DNA of 64,000 bases from Candidatus Tectomicrobia bacterium (GTDB lineage: Bacteria > UBA8248). The stretch spans positions 186,001 through 250,000 of the forward strand of contig JACPUR010000001.1 of the NCBI GenBank assembly GCA_016192135.1. The letters run 5' to 3'. A program made the translations under genes and the position numbers. The notes beneath the pieces were generated by a model, which did not search any database, was not told the DNA's origin, and worked only from the letters and a program-made list of their open reading frames with translations. Shown here piece by piece: positions 25,109 through 33,661 of the stretch (positions are counted from its first letter, which is position 1; the number at the start of each line of letters is the position of its first letter).

Positions 25109-25990
25109 TTGCCGAACACCCCGCTCGCCGTCTCCTTCGCCCTCGCCAACGCCGTCACGGTGAGCTTCCTGAACCTGTCGGTGCGGCGCGCCGACCGCCA
25201 CGGGAATGCGGCCACCGGGGTCAGCATCGGCCTCCTCTTCGCCCTGCCCTTCACGGGGGCCGCCTCCTGGTACCTCTGGCGGGAGGGATGGTGGGACCCG
25301 GCGGCGTGGGCGTACTTCGCGGCATCGGGCGCCGTCGGCCCCTCGGTCGCGCGGGTGCTCTTGTTCCTCTCGATCCAGCGCCTGGGTGTCCCCCGCGCCG
25401 TGCCCCTGGTTTCGACCATGCCCCTGGCGGCGGCCGTCATGGGCATCGCCTTCCTGGACGAGCGCCCCGGCCTCATCGTCCTGGCGGGGACCCTCCTGGT
25501 CGTGGCGGGATGCATGGCCATCACCGCCAAGCGCGGGGAGGACCGGTCCTGGAGCCGGCGCGACCTGTGGCTGCCCTTCGCCTCGGTCGTCGCCTTCTCG
25601 CTCTCGCACGTCCTGCGGAAGAAGGGCCTGGTCCTGGTGCCCTCGCCCGTCCTGGGGTTCACCGTGATGAGCGCGGCCGGGCTCGCCTGCCTCTGGCTCT
25701 TCGGGGGGCTCCTGCCCAGGGAGCAGCGGCCCGGCTGGGGCACGGCGGCCGCCTGGCGGGTCTACAGCGTGGCCGGGGCCTTCAACGCCGTCTCCGTCCT
25801 GTTCCACTTCTACGCGCTCCAGCACGGGGACCTGACCGTCGTCATCCCCCTGGCTTCGACGGCGCCCTTCTTCTCCCTCGTGCTGAGCTGGATCTTCCTG
25901 CGCGGCATCGACCGGGTGACCGGCCTCATCGTGGCGGGGACGGTGCTGGTGGTGCTGGGCGGGGCGCTCATCACCTGGCGGGTGCTGTGA
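25109..25990 (+). CDS. EamA/DMT-family transporter, array copy 1
   Basis: The 293-residue protein has ten predicted membrane helices in two EamA repeats, with the characteristic late motifs PLASTAPFFSLVLSWIFLR and VVLGGALITWRVL. Drug/metabolite transporters move small solutes, often out of the cell; the substrate is unknown. It begins with TTG at 25109 after AGGAAGGA. It is the first of four adjacent homologues in the same direction, and the next starts 12 bases after its stop. Confidence 0.9.
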   Translation: MPNTPLAVSFALANAVTVSFLNLSVRRADRHGNAATGVSIGLLFALPFTGAASWYLWREGWWDPAAWAYFAASGAVGPSVARVLLFLSIQRLGVPRAVPLVSTMPLAAAVMGIAFLDERPGLIVLAGTLLVVAGCMAITAKRGEDRSWSRRDLWLPFASVVAFSLSHVLRKKGLVLVPSPVLGFTVMSAAGLACLWLFGGLLPREQRPGWGTAAAWRVYSVAGAFNAVSVLFHFYALQHGDLTVVIPLASTAPFFSLVLSWIFLRGIDRVTGLIVAGTVLVVLGGALITWRVL

Positions 25991-26002
25991 GGGAGGGATC
26001 CC

Positions 26003-26905
26003 ATGGGGAAAGCCGCCTTTTTCCCGCTGACCGACGCCCCGCTCGCGGTGTTCTTCTCCATCGCCAACGCCCTCACCATGGGCCTGTTCGGCTTCCTGGT
26101 GCGGCACTCGGAGAGCCGGGCGAACGCCGCGACGGGGGTCCTCATCGGCCTCATCGTGAGCCTCCCCTTCATGGCGGCGGCCACGTACTTCCTCTGGGAG
26201 CCCTCGTGGTGGAACTGGAAGGCTCTCGGCTTGTTCGCCGCGGCGGGCGCGATCAACCCGGCGGTGGGGCGGGTGTTCCTCTTCCTCTCGATCTACCGGC
26301 TGGGACTGGCCCGGGCGGTGCCCCTGGTCTCGACCCTGCCGCTCGCCTCCGCGGGCCTGGGGATCGCCTTCCTCGGGGAGCGCCCCGGCGCGGCCGTGTA
26401 CGCCGGTACGCTGCTCGTGGTGGCGGGGTGCATGGCCATCACCTCCCGGAAGGGCATGGAGGGGTCCTGGGACCGGCGCTCCCTGTGGATGCCCTTCGCG
26501 GCGGTGGCGGCGTTCTCCCTCGCCCACCTGTGGCAGAAGATCGGCCTCGCCCTGGTGCCCTCGCCCGTCCTGGGCCTCACGGTGATGAGCGCCGCCGGGG
26601 CGGCCTGCCTCCTGCTGTTCGGCCGGGCGCTCCCGGAGGTCCACCGCCCCCGGCTCGGCCGGGGGGGATGGCTCTTCCTGGGGATGACCGGCCTCTTGAA
26701 CACCCTCTCCGTCCTCTGCCACTTCAGCGCGCTCCGCTACGGCGACCTCACCCTCGTCGCCCCCCTGACCTCGACCGCCCCCTTCTTCTCGCTGGTGCTG
26801 AGCTGGGCCTTCCTGCGCGATTCGGAGCGGGTGACCCTCCGGGTCCTGGCCGGGACGGCGCTGGTGGTGCTGGGCGGGGCGCTCATCACCTGGCGGGCGC
26901 TGTGA
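26003..26905 (+). CDS. EamA/DMT-family transporter, array copy 2
   Basis: The 300-residue product is about as long as copy 1 and shares runs such as RAVPLVSTLPLASAGLGIAF, APFFSLVLSWAFLR and VVLGGALITWRAL. ATG 26003 follows GGAGGGA. Ten membrane helices are expected. The third copy starts seven bases downstream. Conservation of the central MPFAAVAAFSLAHLW helix suggests the same substrate class as copy 1. Confidence 0.9.
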   Translation: MGKAAFFPLTDAPLAVFFSIANALTMGLFGFLVRHSESRANAATGVLIGLIVSLPFMAAATYFLWEPSWWNWKALGLFAAAGAINPAVGRVFLFLSIYRLGLARAVPLVSTLPLASAGLGIAFLGERPGAAVYAGTLLVVAGCMAITSRKGMEGSWDRRSLWMPFAAVAAFSLAHLWQKIGLALVPSPVLGLTVMSAAGAACLLLFGRALPEVHRPRLGRGGWLFLGMTGLLNTLSVLCHFSALRYGDLTLVAPLTSTAPFFSLVLSWAFLRDSERVTLRVLAGTALVVLGGALITWRAL

Positions 26906-26912
26906 GGGGCAT

Positions 26913-27794
26913 ATGAGCGCCAGCCTGATGGCCGTCTTCTTCGCCTTCGGCAACGCCATGGGGTCGAGCACCTTCGGCCTTCTGGTGCGCCGGGGGGAGC
27001 GCTTCGCCAACGCGACCACGGGCGTGCTCATCGGGCTGCTGGTGAACCTCCCGATCATGGGGGCGGCCGCCTGGTACTTCTGGGACCCGGCCTGGTGGAA
27101 CCCCTGGGGCATCCTCTGCTTCGCCATCGACGGCGTCCTGGGGCCGCCCGTGGGGCGGGTGCTGATGTTCCTCTCGATCCAGCGGCTGGGCTTGGCCCGC
27201 ACGGCGCCGCTCATGTCCACCCTGCCGCTCGCCGCCTCGCTGCTGGGCATCGCCTTCCTGGGGGAGCGGCCGGGGCTGCCCATCCTGGCCGGGACGCTTC
27301 TGGTGGCGGCGGGCTGCGCGGCCATCACCTCGAGGCGAGGGGGCGGCGGGGGGTGGGACCGCCGGAACCTCTGGCTTCCCTTCGCGGCGGTCGGCGCGTT
27401 CGCGCTCGGGCACCTGTTCCGCAAGGTGGGGCTGGGGCTCATCCCCTCCCCCCTCTTCGGGCTCACGATGCTGAGCCTGACGGGGGCGCTCTTCCTCTAC
27501 CCCCTGGGGCAGCTCCTCCCGGAGGCGCACCGCCCCCGGCCCGGCCGCTGGCGCGCATGGCCCTTCTACGCCCTGGTCGGGCTGGTGAACACGGTGGCAG
27601 TCGGGTGCCACTTCACCGCGCTGCGCTACGGCGATCTCTCCGTCGTGGCGCCCCTGACCTCGACCGGGCCCTTCTTCTCCCTGCTCTTGAGCGGGCTCTT
27701 CCTGCGCGACCTGGAGCGGGTGACGCCCTGGCTCGTGGCGGGGACGTCGCTGGTGGTGCTGGGCGGCGGGATCATCACCTGGCGGGCGCTGTGA
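26913..27794 (+). CDS. EamA/DMT-family transporter, array copy 3
   Basis: This 293-residue paralogue has ten predicted membrane helices and the same repeat motifs (RTAPLMSTLPLAASLLGIAF; VVLGGGIITWRAL). The ATG lies seven bases after the stop of copy 2, with GAGGGG upstream, so translation is tightly linked. Its nearest relative appears to be copy 2, from the shared AHRPRPGRW-type loop and the CHFTALRYGDLSVVAPLTS block. Confidence 0.9.
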   Translation: MSASLMAVFFAFGNAMGSSTFGLLVRRGERFANATTGVLIGLLVNLPIMGAAAWYFWDPAWWNPWGILCFAIDGVLGPPVGRVLMFLSIQRLGLARTAPLMSTLPLAASLLGIAFLGERPGLPILAGTLLVAAGCAAITSRRGGGGGWDRRNLWLPFAAVGAFALGHLFRKVGLGLIPSPLFGLTMLSLTGALFLYPLGQLLPEAHRPRPGRWRAWPFYALVGLVNTVAVGCHFTALRYGDLSVVAPLTSTGPFFSLLLSGLFLRDLERVTPWLVAGTSLVVLGGGIITWRAL

Positions 27795-27825
27795 GCGCGC
27801 GCGTCTCCGGAAGAGGGCCTTCCCG

Positions 27826-28704
27826 GTGAGCGGCGCCTTCCTCGCGGCGGCCTATTCGCTCGGGACCTCCCTCTGCACCGCCTCCTTCAGCCTCATCGTG
27901 CGCCGGGGGCAGCAGCACGGCTCGGCCTTCACCGGGGTCGTGATCGGGCTCATCGTGAGCGTGCCCGTCCTCCTCGCCATCTGCGCCGTGGCCTGGGACC
28001 CGCGCACCTGGGACACCGCCGGGGTGCTGTGGTTCGCGCTGGGGGGCTTCACCGGGCCCTCCCTGGGCCGGATATTCATGTACCGGGGCATCCATCATCT
28101 GGGGGTGGCCCGGGCCATGCCCATGATGGCCACGGGCCCGCTCTTCACGGGCGCCCTGGCCGTGATGTTCATGGGGGAGAGGCCGGGGCCCCTCGTGTGG
28201 GCCGCGACCTTCCTCATCACGGCGGGCTGCGCGGCGATCTCCTACAAGAAGAAGGAGGACAAGAGCTGGAACCGCCGCCACCTGTGGATGCCCCTCGTCT
28301 CCCTCGTCGGCTTCGCCCTCTCCAACATCTTCCGGAAGATGGGGCTGATGAGCGCCCCCTCGCCCCTGCTGGGCATCACCGTCACGAGCGTGGTCGGGCT
28401 CGTCTTCCTGACGATCCTGGCCCGCTTTCTCTCCCCGGCGCAGCGCCCGAGTTTCGATTCCGGAAAGGCCTGGGCCTTCTACGGCGTCTGCGGGCTCGTG
28501 AACACCCTCTCTTTCTTCCTCCACTTCTTCGCGCTCCTGTACGGCGACCTCACCATCGTGACGCCGCTCTCCTCCACCGCGCCGCTGTTCGCGCTCCTGT
28601 TCAGCTGGATTTTCCTGCGGGACGTGGAGCGGGTGACGGGCTGGATCGTGTCGGGGACGGCGCTGATCGTCCTGGGGGTGGCGCTGATCGCCTGGTCGGT
28701 GTGA
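27826..28704 (+). CDS. EamA/DMT-family transporter, array copy 4
   Basis: The 292-residue product begins with GTG at 27826. It keeps the ten-helix layout and the closing VLGVALIAWSV. It is the most diverged of the four: its middle loop is Lys-rich (YKKKEDKSWNRRH) and several Met residues appear in helices. The gap to copy 3 is 31 bases. Divergence suggests an older duplication with a distinct substrate. Confidence 0.9.
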   Translation: MSGAFLAAAYSLGTSLCTASFSLIVRRGQQHGSAFTGVVIGLIVSVPVLLAICAVAWDPRTWDTAGVLWFALGGFTGPSLGRIFMYRGIHHLGVARAMPMMATGPLFTGALAVMFMGERPGPLVWAATFLITAGCAAISYKKKEDKSWNRRHLWMPLVSLVGFALSNIFRKMGLMSAPSPLLGITVTSVVGLVFLTILARFLSPAQRPSFDSGKAWAFYGVCGLVNTLSFFLHFFALLYGDLTIVTPLSSTAPLFALLFSWIFLRDVERVTGWIVSGTALIVLGVALIAWSV

Positions 28705-28707
28705 GGG

Positions 28708-29457
28708 CTACGTCGCCTGGTTCCCCTCGGCAGGCTTGGGGAGGGCGCGCGGGGCCGGGCCGTGCGGCCGGGCCATCATCTCCATCTGGATCTTCTGGAT
28801 CTCGAGAAGCCGCTGCCACTGGTTGGTGAGCAGCTGGTCGATCTTGCCGTGCAAGAGGCGGATCTCGAGCTCGGCCTTGAGGTTCACCCGGTAATCGTGC
28901 TCGGCGCGCAGCCGGTCCCTCGCCTCCTGGCGGTTCTGGCTCATCATGATGATGGGTGCCTGCAGGGCGGCCAAACAGGAGAGGACGAGGTTGAGGAGGA
29001 TGTAAGGGTAGGGATCGAAGGGATGCCTCGCCATGAGGAACGAGTTTAGGGCAATCCAAAGGAGGAGAACCAGGCCGAAGCTCAGGATGAAAGACCAGCT
29101 CCCGCCGAACTCGGCGATCTTGTCGGCCATGCGCTCGCCGAAGGTGAGCTGGCGGTCGAACTCGGGGTTGATGTTCTCCGCCAGGATGTCCTCCTGGTCG
29201 CGAAGGCTGGTCACGACCTCCTCTTCCAGCTTCGAGAGCTCGCCCTTGTCCTTTTCGAGGATGTCCTCCACGTAGTCCGCGCGGAAGCGGTTGACGCAAG
29301 AAAGGCAGATGCTGTCGGCGGGGGACCACTGCGGGCTCTTCTGCCGGATCAGCTCCACGATGGGCGGGCGCACCAAGCCGCCGTCCATCATGTCGCCCGC
29401 GCGCCTGGACAGGCTGCACACCGGGCAGGTCTGATAACTGTGGTTTCCTCGGGCCAT
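28708..29457 (-). CDS. DUF1003 membrane protein with N-terminal Cys motifs
   Basis: The 249-residue product has four Cys in two pairs near the start (TCPVC and SICLSC), which could form a zinc ribbon. An acidic helix follows, then the DUF1003 core with two membrane segments (about 115-165: FGGSWSFILSFGLVLLLWI and PYILLNLVLSCLAALQAPI) and the family motif NRQEARDRLRAEHDYRVN. ATG 29457 is chosen over 29505 because of GGCGGGA upstream and the lack of any ribosome site for the longer form. Function unknown; it converges on the EamA array, with stops three bases apart. Confidence 0.85.
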   Translation of the reverse strand: MARGNHSYQTCPVCSLSRRAGDMMDGGLVRPPIVELIRQKSPQWSPADSICLSCVNRFRADYVEDILEKDKGELSKLEEEVVTSLRDQEDILAENINPEFDRQLTFGERMADKIAEFGGSWSFILSFGLVLLLWIALNSFLMARHPFDPYPYILLNLVLSCLAALQAPIIMMSQNRQEARDRLRAEHDYRVNLKAELEIRLLHGKIDQLLTNQWQRLLEIQKIQMEMMARPHGPAPRALPKPAEGNQAT

Positions 29458-29561
29458 GACGCATCCCGCCTGAAAGATTTCCCACCTGGCGGCGAGCCGG
29501 GCCATTCTAGCGCAAGGGAAGACGAAGGGGCTTCAATGGTTTTCAGCTAATAGCGAAAAAA

Positions 29562-30137
29562 TTATCCTGAGCGCCCGCCGAGCAGCGTCGTCTTGGTGTA
29601 GAGGGCGTCGAGGGAGAAGCCGCGGGCGGCGAGGTTCTCGCGCCCTCCTTCTTCCCGGTCCACGAGGCAGATCACCTGGACCACATCGAGCCCCGCCGCC
29701 TGGGCCGCCTCGATGGCGCCGAGGGTCGAGGAGGCCGTCGTCACCACGTCCTCGACGATGGCCACCTTCATCCCCCGCGCGAGGTTCCCCATGCCCTCGA
29801 TGCGGTTCCCCATGCCGTGATCCTTGGTGCCCTTGCGGATGATGAAGGCGGGGAGATCCAGTCCCTCGACGGCGGCGGTCATGGCGATGGCGGTGACCAT
29901 GGGGTCGGCGCCCAGCGTGGGGCCGCCCACGGCACGCGCCCCGCTCGCCTTGACGCGATCAAGGAAGAGCCTCCCGACGAGCCGGGCGCCCTGGCCGTGG
30001 AGGGTGGTCTGGCGGCAGTCGACGTAGAAGTCGCTCTCGCGGCCCGAGGCGAGGACCACCTTCTTCTTGGCGTAGGACTTGCTCAGCAGGAGCTGGCGGA
30101 GCTCCTCCCATTCCCGGTTCGTTCCGGCGGCGTTCAT
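29562..30137 (-). CDS. pyrE: orotate phosphoribosyltransferase
   Basis: The 191-residue enzyme joins orotate to PRPP to make orotidine monophosphate in pyrimidine synthesis. The PRPP-binding loop is VAIVEDVVTTASST (about 125-138), and catalytic loop residues lie in IRKGTKDHGMGNRIEG. The start follows GGGAG. Length and domain order are standard. It stands apart from other pyrimidine genes. Confidence 0.95.
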   Translation of the reverse strand: MNAAGTNREWEELRQLLLSKSYAKKKVVLASGRESDFYVDCRQTTLHGQGARLVGRLFLDRVKASGARAVGGPTLGADPMVTAIAMTAAVEGLDLPAFIIRKGTKDHGMGNRIEGMGNLARGMKVAIVEDVVTTASSTLGAIEAAQAAGLDVVQVICLVDREEGGRENLAARGFSLDALYTKTTLLGGRSG

Positions 30138-30250
30138 GCAATCATCTCCCGCGCGGGGTGCCGCTTGGATGGAGGAATTGATTTTCCTCCCTCCGGGGGA
30201 GGGGCGGAAGCTGCCTCACGCATCGATTTAGGCACTTATCCGGCCGCGCC

Positions 30251-30523
30251 CTACGCGGCGTCTCCTCCTTCGATGGGCTCGGCCTCCCCGCCGCACAGGC
30301 GAAGGGCGGCCTCGGCGAAGGCCTCGGGCACCAGGACGTCCACCCGCCCCATGCCCGTGGCGGCGAGCCCGTAGAGGGAGCCCGCGGCCTCGTAGCGCAG
30401 GTGGACGGGGATGCCCTCCGCCTCGAGGCGGGACTTCACGATGAGCGCCTCCATCTGCCCCCCGGCCGCCTTCACCAGCCGGAGGGAGGGGAGGGCTTCG
30501 GGGTCTGTCAGGATTTTCCACAT
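30251..30523 (-). CDS. DUF2007-family small protein
   Basis: The 90-residue protein carries the DUF2007 pattern EALIVKSRLEAEGIPVHLR followed by VDVLVPEAFAEAALRL. DUF2007 domains are small ferredoxin-like modules proposed to bind proteins or ligands in signalling. ATG 30523 follows a GGGGGGACGAGAG leader; a much longer frame continuing upstream overlaps the divergent amidase gene and is spurious. The gene ends 113 bases from pyrE. Confidence 0.8.
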   Translation of the reverse strand: MWKILTDPEALPSLRLVKAAGGQMEALIVKSRLEAEGIPVHLRYEAAGSLYGLAATGMGRVDVLVPEAFAEAALRLCGGEAEPIEGGDAA

Positions 30524-30686
30524 CTCTCGTCCCCCCAAGGGAACCGGCGGGCCTCCTCGGCCCCCGCCCCACGGCATTTTCCCCGTTCCCGGGGCCTGAG
30601 TAAACCGGCGCTTTCCTTCGCTCGGCTGTTGGTCCTCCGGAATGATGGTGCTACTGTTCCGGGGTCGCTGGAGAGGAGCCGGGAAC

Positions 30687-31550
30687 GTGCCCCGACCGAG
30701 GTTCTCCCCCGTTCTTCCGATCGCCGCCCTTCTGGCCGCCGCCCTGGCTTGGAGCGGGGCGCGCGCGCAGATGCCCCTCGTGCCCGCCCCCGCCGCGCCC
30801 GCGATCACGCCCCGGGCGCCGGGCGCCCGGCCGGGGGACCGGGCGGCGGGCTTCTTGCTGGTGATCGATCCCGGCCACGGCGGCCGTGACGAGGGGAGCA
30901 AGGGGCCGGGGGTCGCCGAGAAGGAGGTCACCCTCAAGGCGGCGAAGCTCCTCGGCGAGCGTCTGAAGCGCCACGAGGGCATCACGGTGCTCTTCACCCG
31001 GGAGGACGACACCGAGCTCACGCCCGTGCAGCGCGCGGCGATCGCGAACTTCAACCTCGCCTCCTTCTTTCTCTCCCTCCAGGCCGACGCCTCCTGGCGC
31101 CCCGGCGCCCGGGGGGCGAGCATCCTCCTCTCGGCGCCCCAGCGCCCGCCCCGTGTGGAGGGGGAGCCCTTCGAGGCGGTGGCCCTGCGCTGGCAGCGGG
31201 GCCAGAACGTCCACCTGGCGGGGAGCCTCCGCTTCGCCCAGGAGCTGCAAACTCGCTTCGCCGCCATCCCGGGGGCGGGGAAGCCCCCCATCCTCACCCT
31301 GCCGCTCCAGGGCCTCGAGGGGGCGCGGATGCCCGCCGCCTACGTGAGCCTGGGCGTCATCTCCACCCCCGAGGAGGCCGCGCGGCTGCGGGAGCTCGAC
31401 GCGGAGAACCCCTACATCGTGGCGCTCGAGGCCGAGATCCTGCGCCTGGCCGGGCTTCAGCCGGCCGCGCCCCGGGGGCAGGACGCTCCGCCGGGCCCGG
31501 GGCAGCCCTCCGGCCGGCCCGATGGCCCGGCCCGCCAGGACAAGGATTGA
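30687..31550 (+). CDS. exported Amidase_3-fold protein with altered active site
   Basis: The 287-residue product has a signal peptide (cut near ARA-QM) and an N-acetylmuramoyl-L-alanine amidase fold starting VIDPGHGGRDEG. The first zinc His (64) and Glu (78, in AEKEVTL) are kept. The usual SIHADA block reads SLQADA, giving Gln132 for the third zinc ligand, and the catalytic Glu of the VELGF block is Ser221 (YVSLGV). Hydrolysis of peptidoglycan is therefore doubtful. GTG 30687 follows GAGGAG; an ATG 45 bases upstream is the alternative. It is four bases before the GerMN gene, so the pair probably acts together at the envelope. Confidence 0.85.
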   Translation: MPRPRFSPVLPIAALLAAALAWSGARAQMPLVPAPAAPAITPRAPGARPGDRAAGFLLVIDPGHGGRDEGSKGPGVAEKEVTLKAAKLLGERLKRHEGITVLFTREDDTELTPVQRAAIANFNLASFFLSLQADASWRPGARGASILLSAPQRPPRVEGEPFEAVALRWQRGQNVHLAGSLRFAQELQTRFAAIPGAGKPPILTLPLQGLEGARMPAAYVSLGVISTPEEAARLRELDAENPYIVALEAEILRLAGLQPAAPRGQDAPPGPGQPSGRPDGPARQDKD

Positions 31551-31553
31551 GGG

Positions 31554-32285
31554 ATGAAGGAACTGAAGGAGCTGAGGCTGAAGCGCCGGCGGCGGGCGAT
31601 GCTCTGGGTGGGGCTCTGGGTGGTCCTGGGTTTCGCCGCGGCCCTCTACTTCTTCGACCCGTTCACCGACCTCATCCAGAAGGGGCGCCGGGCCGCCTTC
31701 GGCCCGCCGGACGGCGGGCGGCCCGCCCTCGCCGCCCCGGCCCAGGTGGTGCTCTTCTTCCCCAGCGCCGAGGCCGACCTCCTCGCCCGCCACCCGGCCG
31801 AGGTGGAGCAGGGGAAGGAGCCCATCCACACCGTGCGCAACACCCTGGAGGCCCTGCTGAAGGGCCCCCAGCGGCCCGGCTACGCGCCCGCCGCGCCCCC
31901 AGGCGCCAAGCTCCGCACCGCCGTCCCCGGCCCGGACGGCACCCTCCTCGTGGACTTCGACAAGAGCTTCCGCGCCTCCCACCCCGGCGGCGCCTGGAGC
32001 GAGTACCTCACGGCCTACGCGGTGGCCAACACCGTCCTCCACAACTTCAAGGATTTCCAGCGGGTGCGCATCCTGATCGAGGGCCAGGAGACCGAGACCG
32101 TCGCCGGCGCCCTCTCCCTCAACGAGCCCCTGCGCCTGCGGGAGGACCTGGTGATGCGGGAGGACGAGGCCGCCGCGCCCGTCCAGCCGGGCGCCGTCCC
32201 CCCCGCACCGGCGCCGGCGGGAGCGGCACCGCCGGCCCAGAGCCCGACCCGGGAGAATCCGGCGCAGGCCCCCGCGAAACCCTGA
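31554..32285 (+). CDS. GerMN-domain membrane-anchored protein
   Basis: The 243-residue product has a basic start, a membrane anchor at about 15-35, and a GerMN (GerM/sporulation-germination type) domain at about 60-195. Family features include QVVLFFPSAEAD, TLEALLKGP and DGTLLVDFDKSF. A Pro/Ala-rich tail follows (residues 205-243). In non-sporulating bacteria GerMN proteins are envelope-associated and often pair with amidases, as here. The start is three bases after the preceding stop. Function is likely cell-wall related by association. Confidence 0.85.
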   Translation: MKELKELRLKRRRRAMLWVGLWVVLGFAAALYFFDPFTDLIQKGRRAAFGPPDGGRPALAAPAQVVLFFPSAEADLLARHPAEVEQGKEPIHTVRNTLEALLKGPQRPGYAPAAPPGAKLRTAVPGPDGTLLVDFDKSFRASHPGGAWSEYLTAYAVANTVLHNFKDFQRVRILIEGQETETVAGALSLNEPLRLREDLVMREDEAAAPVQPGAVPPAPAPAGAAPPAQSPTRENPAQAPAKP

Positions 32286-32288
32286 AGG

Positions 32289-33656
32289 CTATCCCACCGC
32301 CTCCTCGATGCTCTCCCGCACCACCCGCACCATCCAGGCGATCTCGTCTTCGCTCACGCAATAGGGGGGCATGAGCACCACCACGTCCCCCAGGGGGCGG
32401 ATGGCGAGGCCCCTCTTGCGCGCCGCGAGGATGACCCGCCGCCCCATCCGGAGCGCGGGGCCGAAGGGGGCCTTCGCCGCCTTGTCCCGGACCAGCTCGA
32501 TCCCCGCCATGAAGCCCAGGCCGCGCACCTCCCCCACGTGGGGCAGATCGCGCAGGGATTCGAGCTCGCGCCACAGGCGGGCGATCTTGGGCTGGAGGGC
32601 GTCGAGCGTCCTGTCCTTCTCGAAGATGTCGAGGTTGGCGAGCGCCGCCGCGCAGCCCAGGGGGTTCCCGGTGTAGGAGTGGCCGTGGAAGAAGGTGCGG
32701 CCCTCCTCGGGCGCCCCCCGGAAGGCGTCGTAGATGGCCTCCGTGGCCAGGGTGGCGGCCAAGGGCAGGTAGCCCCCCGTGATGCCCTTGGCGAGGCACA
32801 GGATGTCGGGGGAGACGCCCGCGTGCTCACAGGCGAACATCCGCCCCGTCCGCCCGAAGCCGGTGGCCACCTCGTCCGCGATGAGGAGGACGTCCGCCCG
32901 GGTGCAGGCCTCGCGGATCCTCCGAAGGAAGCCGGGGGGCTGGACGATCATCCCCGCCGCCCCCTGCGCCATGGGCTCGAGGATGACGGCGGCCAGCTCC
33001 TCCGCGTGGGCGAGGATCGCGGCCTCCGCCTCCTCCCCCGCGCAGACGGGGCAGGGGGGCTCCGCCGCCCCGCGCGGGCAGCGGCAGCAGTAAGGAGCCT
33101 CGATGCGCAGGACGGGGAAAAGGAGGGGCCCGAAGATGTGGTGAAAAAGATCGATGCCCCCCGCGCTCACCGCCCCCAGGGTATCCCCGTGGTAGGCGAG
33201 GCCGAGGGCCATGAAGCGGCCCTTCCCGGGCCGGGGCGGGGTGCGCTGGCGCTGGTACTGGAAGGCCATCTTGAGGGCGATCTCGACGGCGGTGGCCCCG
33301 CTGTCCGAGTAGAAGACCCGGGTGAGGCCCGGGGGGGCGATGCCCGCGAGGCGCGCGGCCAGCTCGATGGGGGCCGGGTGGCCCATGCCGAGCTGGGTGG
33401 AGTGGGCGATGCGGCCGAGCTGGTCCCGCACGGCCCGGTCGAGCTCCTCCCGGCGGTGGCCGTGGAGGTTCACCCAGAGGGAGGAGACGCCGTCCAGGTA
33501 GCGGCGGCCCTCGACATCAATGAGGTATGCGCCCTCGCCCCGCTCGACGATGAGGGGCGGGTCCTCCCGCTCCCACTCGTCCGCCGGGGTGAAGGGGTGC
33601 CAGAGGTGCTTCCGGTCGAGCGCCGCCAGCCGGCGCAGGCGCTCCGGCTCGTCCAT
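32289..33656 (-). CDS. bioA: adenosylmethionine-8-amino-7-oxononanoate aminotransferase
   Basis: The 455-residue PLP enzyme makes 7,8-diaminopelargonate in biotin synthesis with SAM as amino donor. It begins DRKHLWHPFTP, has SSLWVNLHGH and FFHGHSYTGNPLGCAAAL, and carries the PLP lysine in LCLAKGITGGYLP. A Cys-rich stretch at about 195-215 (YCCRCPRG then CPVCAGEE) is an insertion seen in some BioA proteins and may bind a metal. No other bio gene lies in the window. It starts five bases after the methyltransferase stop, which suggests one transcript. Confidence 0.93.
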   Translation of the reverse strand: MDEPERLRRLAALDRKHLWHPFTPADEWEREDPPLIVERGEGAYLIDVEGRRYLDGVSSLWVNLHGHRREELDRAVRDQLGRIAHSTQLGMGHPAPIELAARLAGIAPPGLTRVFYSDSGATAVEIALKMAFQYQRQRTPPRPGKGRFMALGLAYHGDTLGAVSAGGIDLFHHIFGPLLFPVLRIEAPYCCRCPRGAAEPPCPVCAGEEAEAAILAHAEELAAVILEPMAQGAAGMIVQPPGFLRRIREACTRADVLLIADEVATGFGRTGRMFACEHAGVSPDILCLAKGITGGYLPLAATLATEAIYDAFRGAPEEGRTFFHGHSYTGNPLGCAAALANLDIFEKDRTLDALQPKIARLWRELESLRDLPHVGEVRGLGFMAGIELVRDKAAKAPFGPALRMGRRVILAARKRGLAIRPLGDVVVLMPPYCVSEDEIAWMVRVVRESIEEAVG

Positions 33657-33661
33657 GAGGC

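Noticed and set aside
24566-27466. A 966-codon minus-strand frame across the transporter array
   Set aside because: It is antisense to three EamA genes and is composed of repetitive Gly/Arg/Pro residues.
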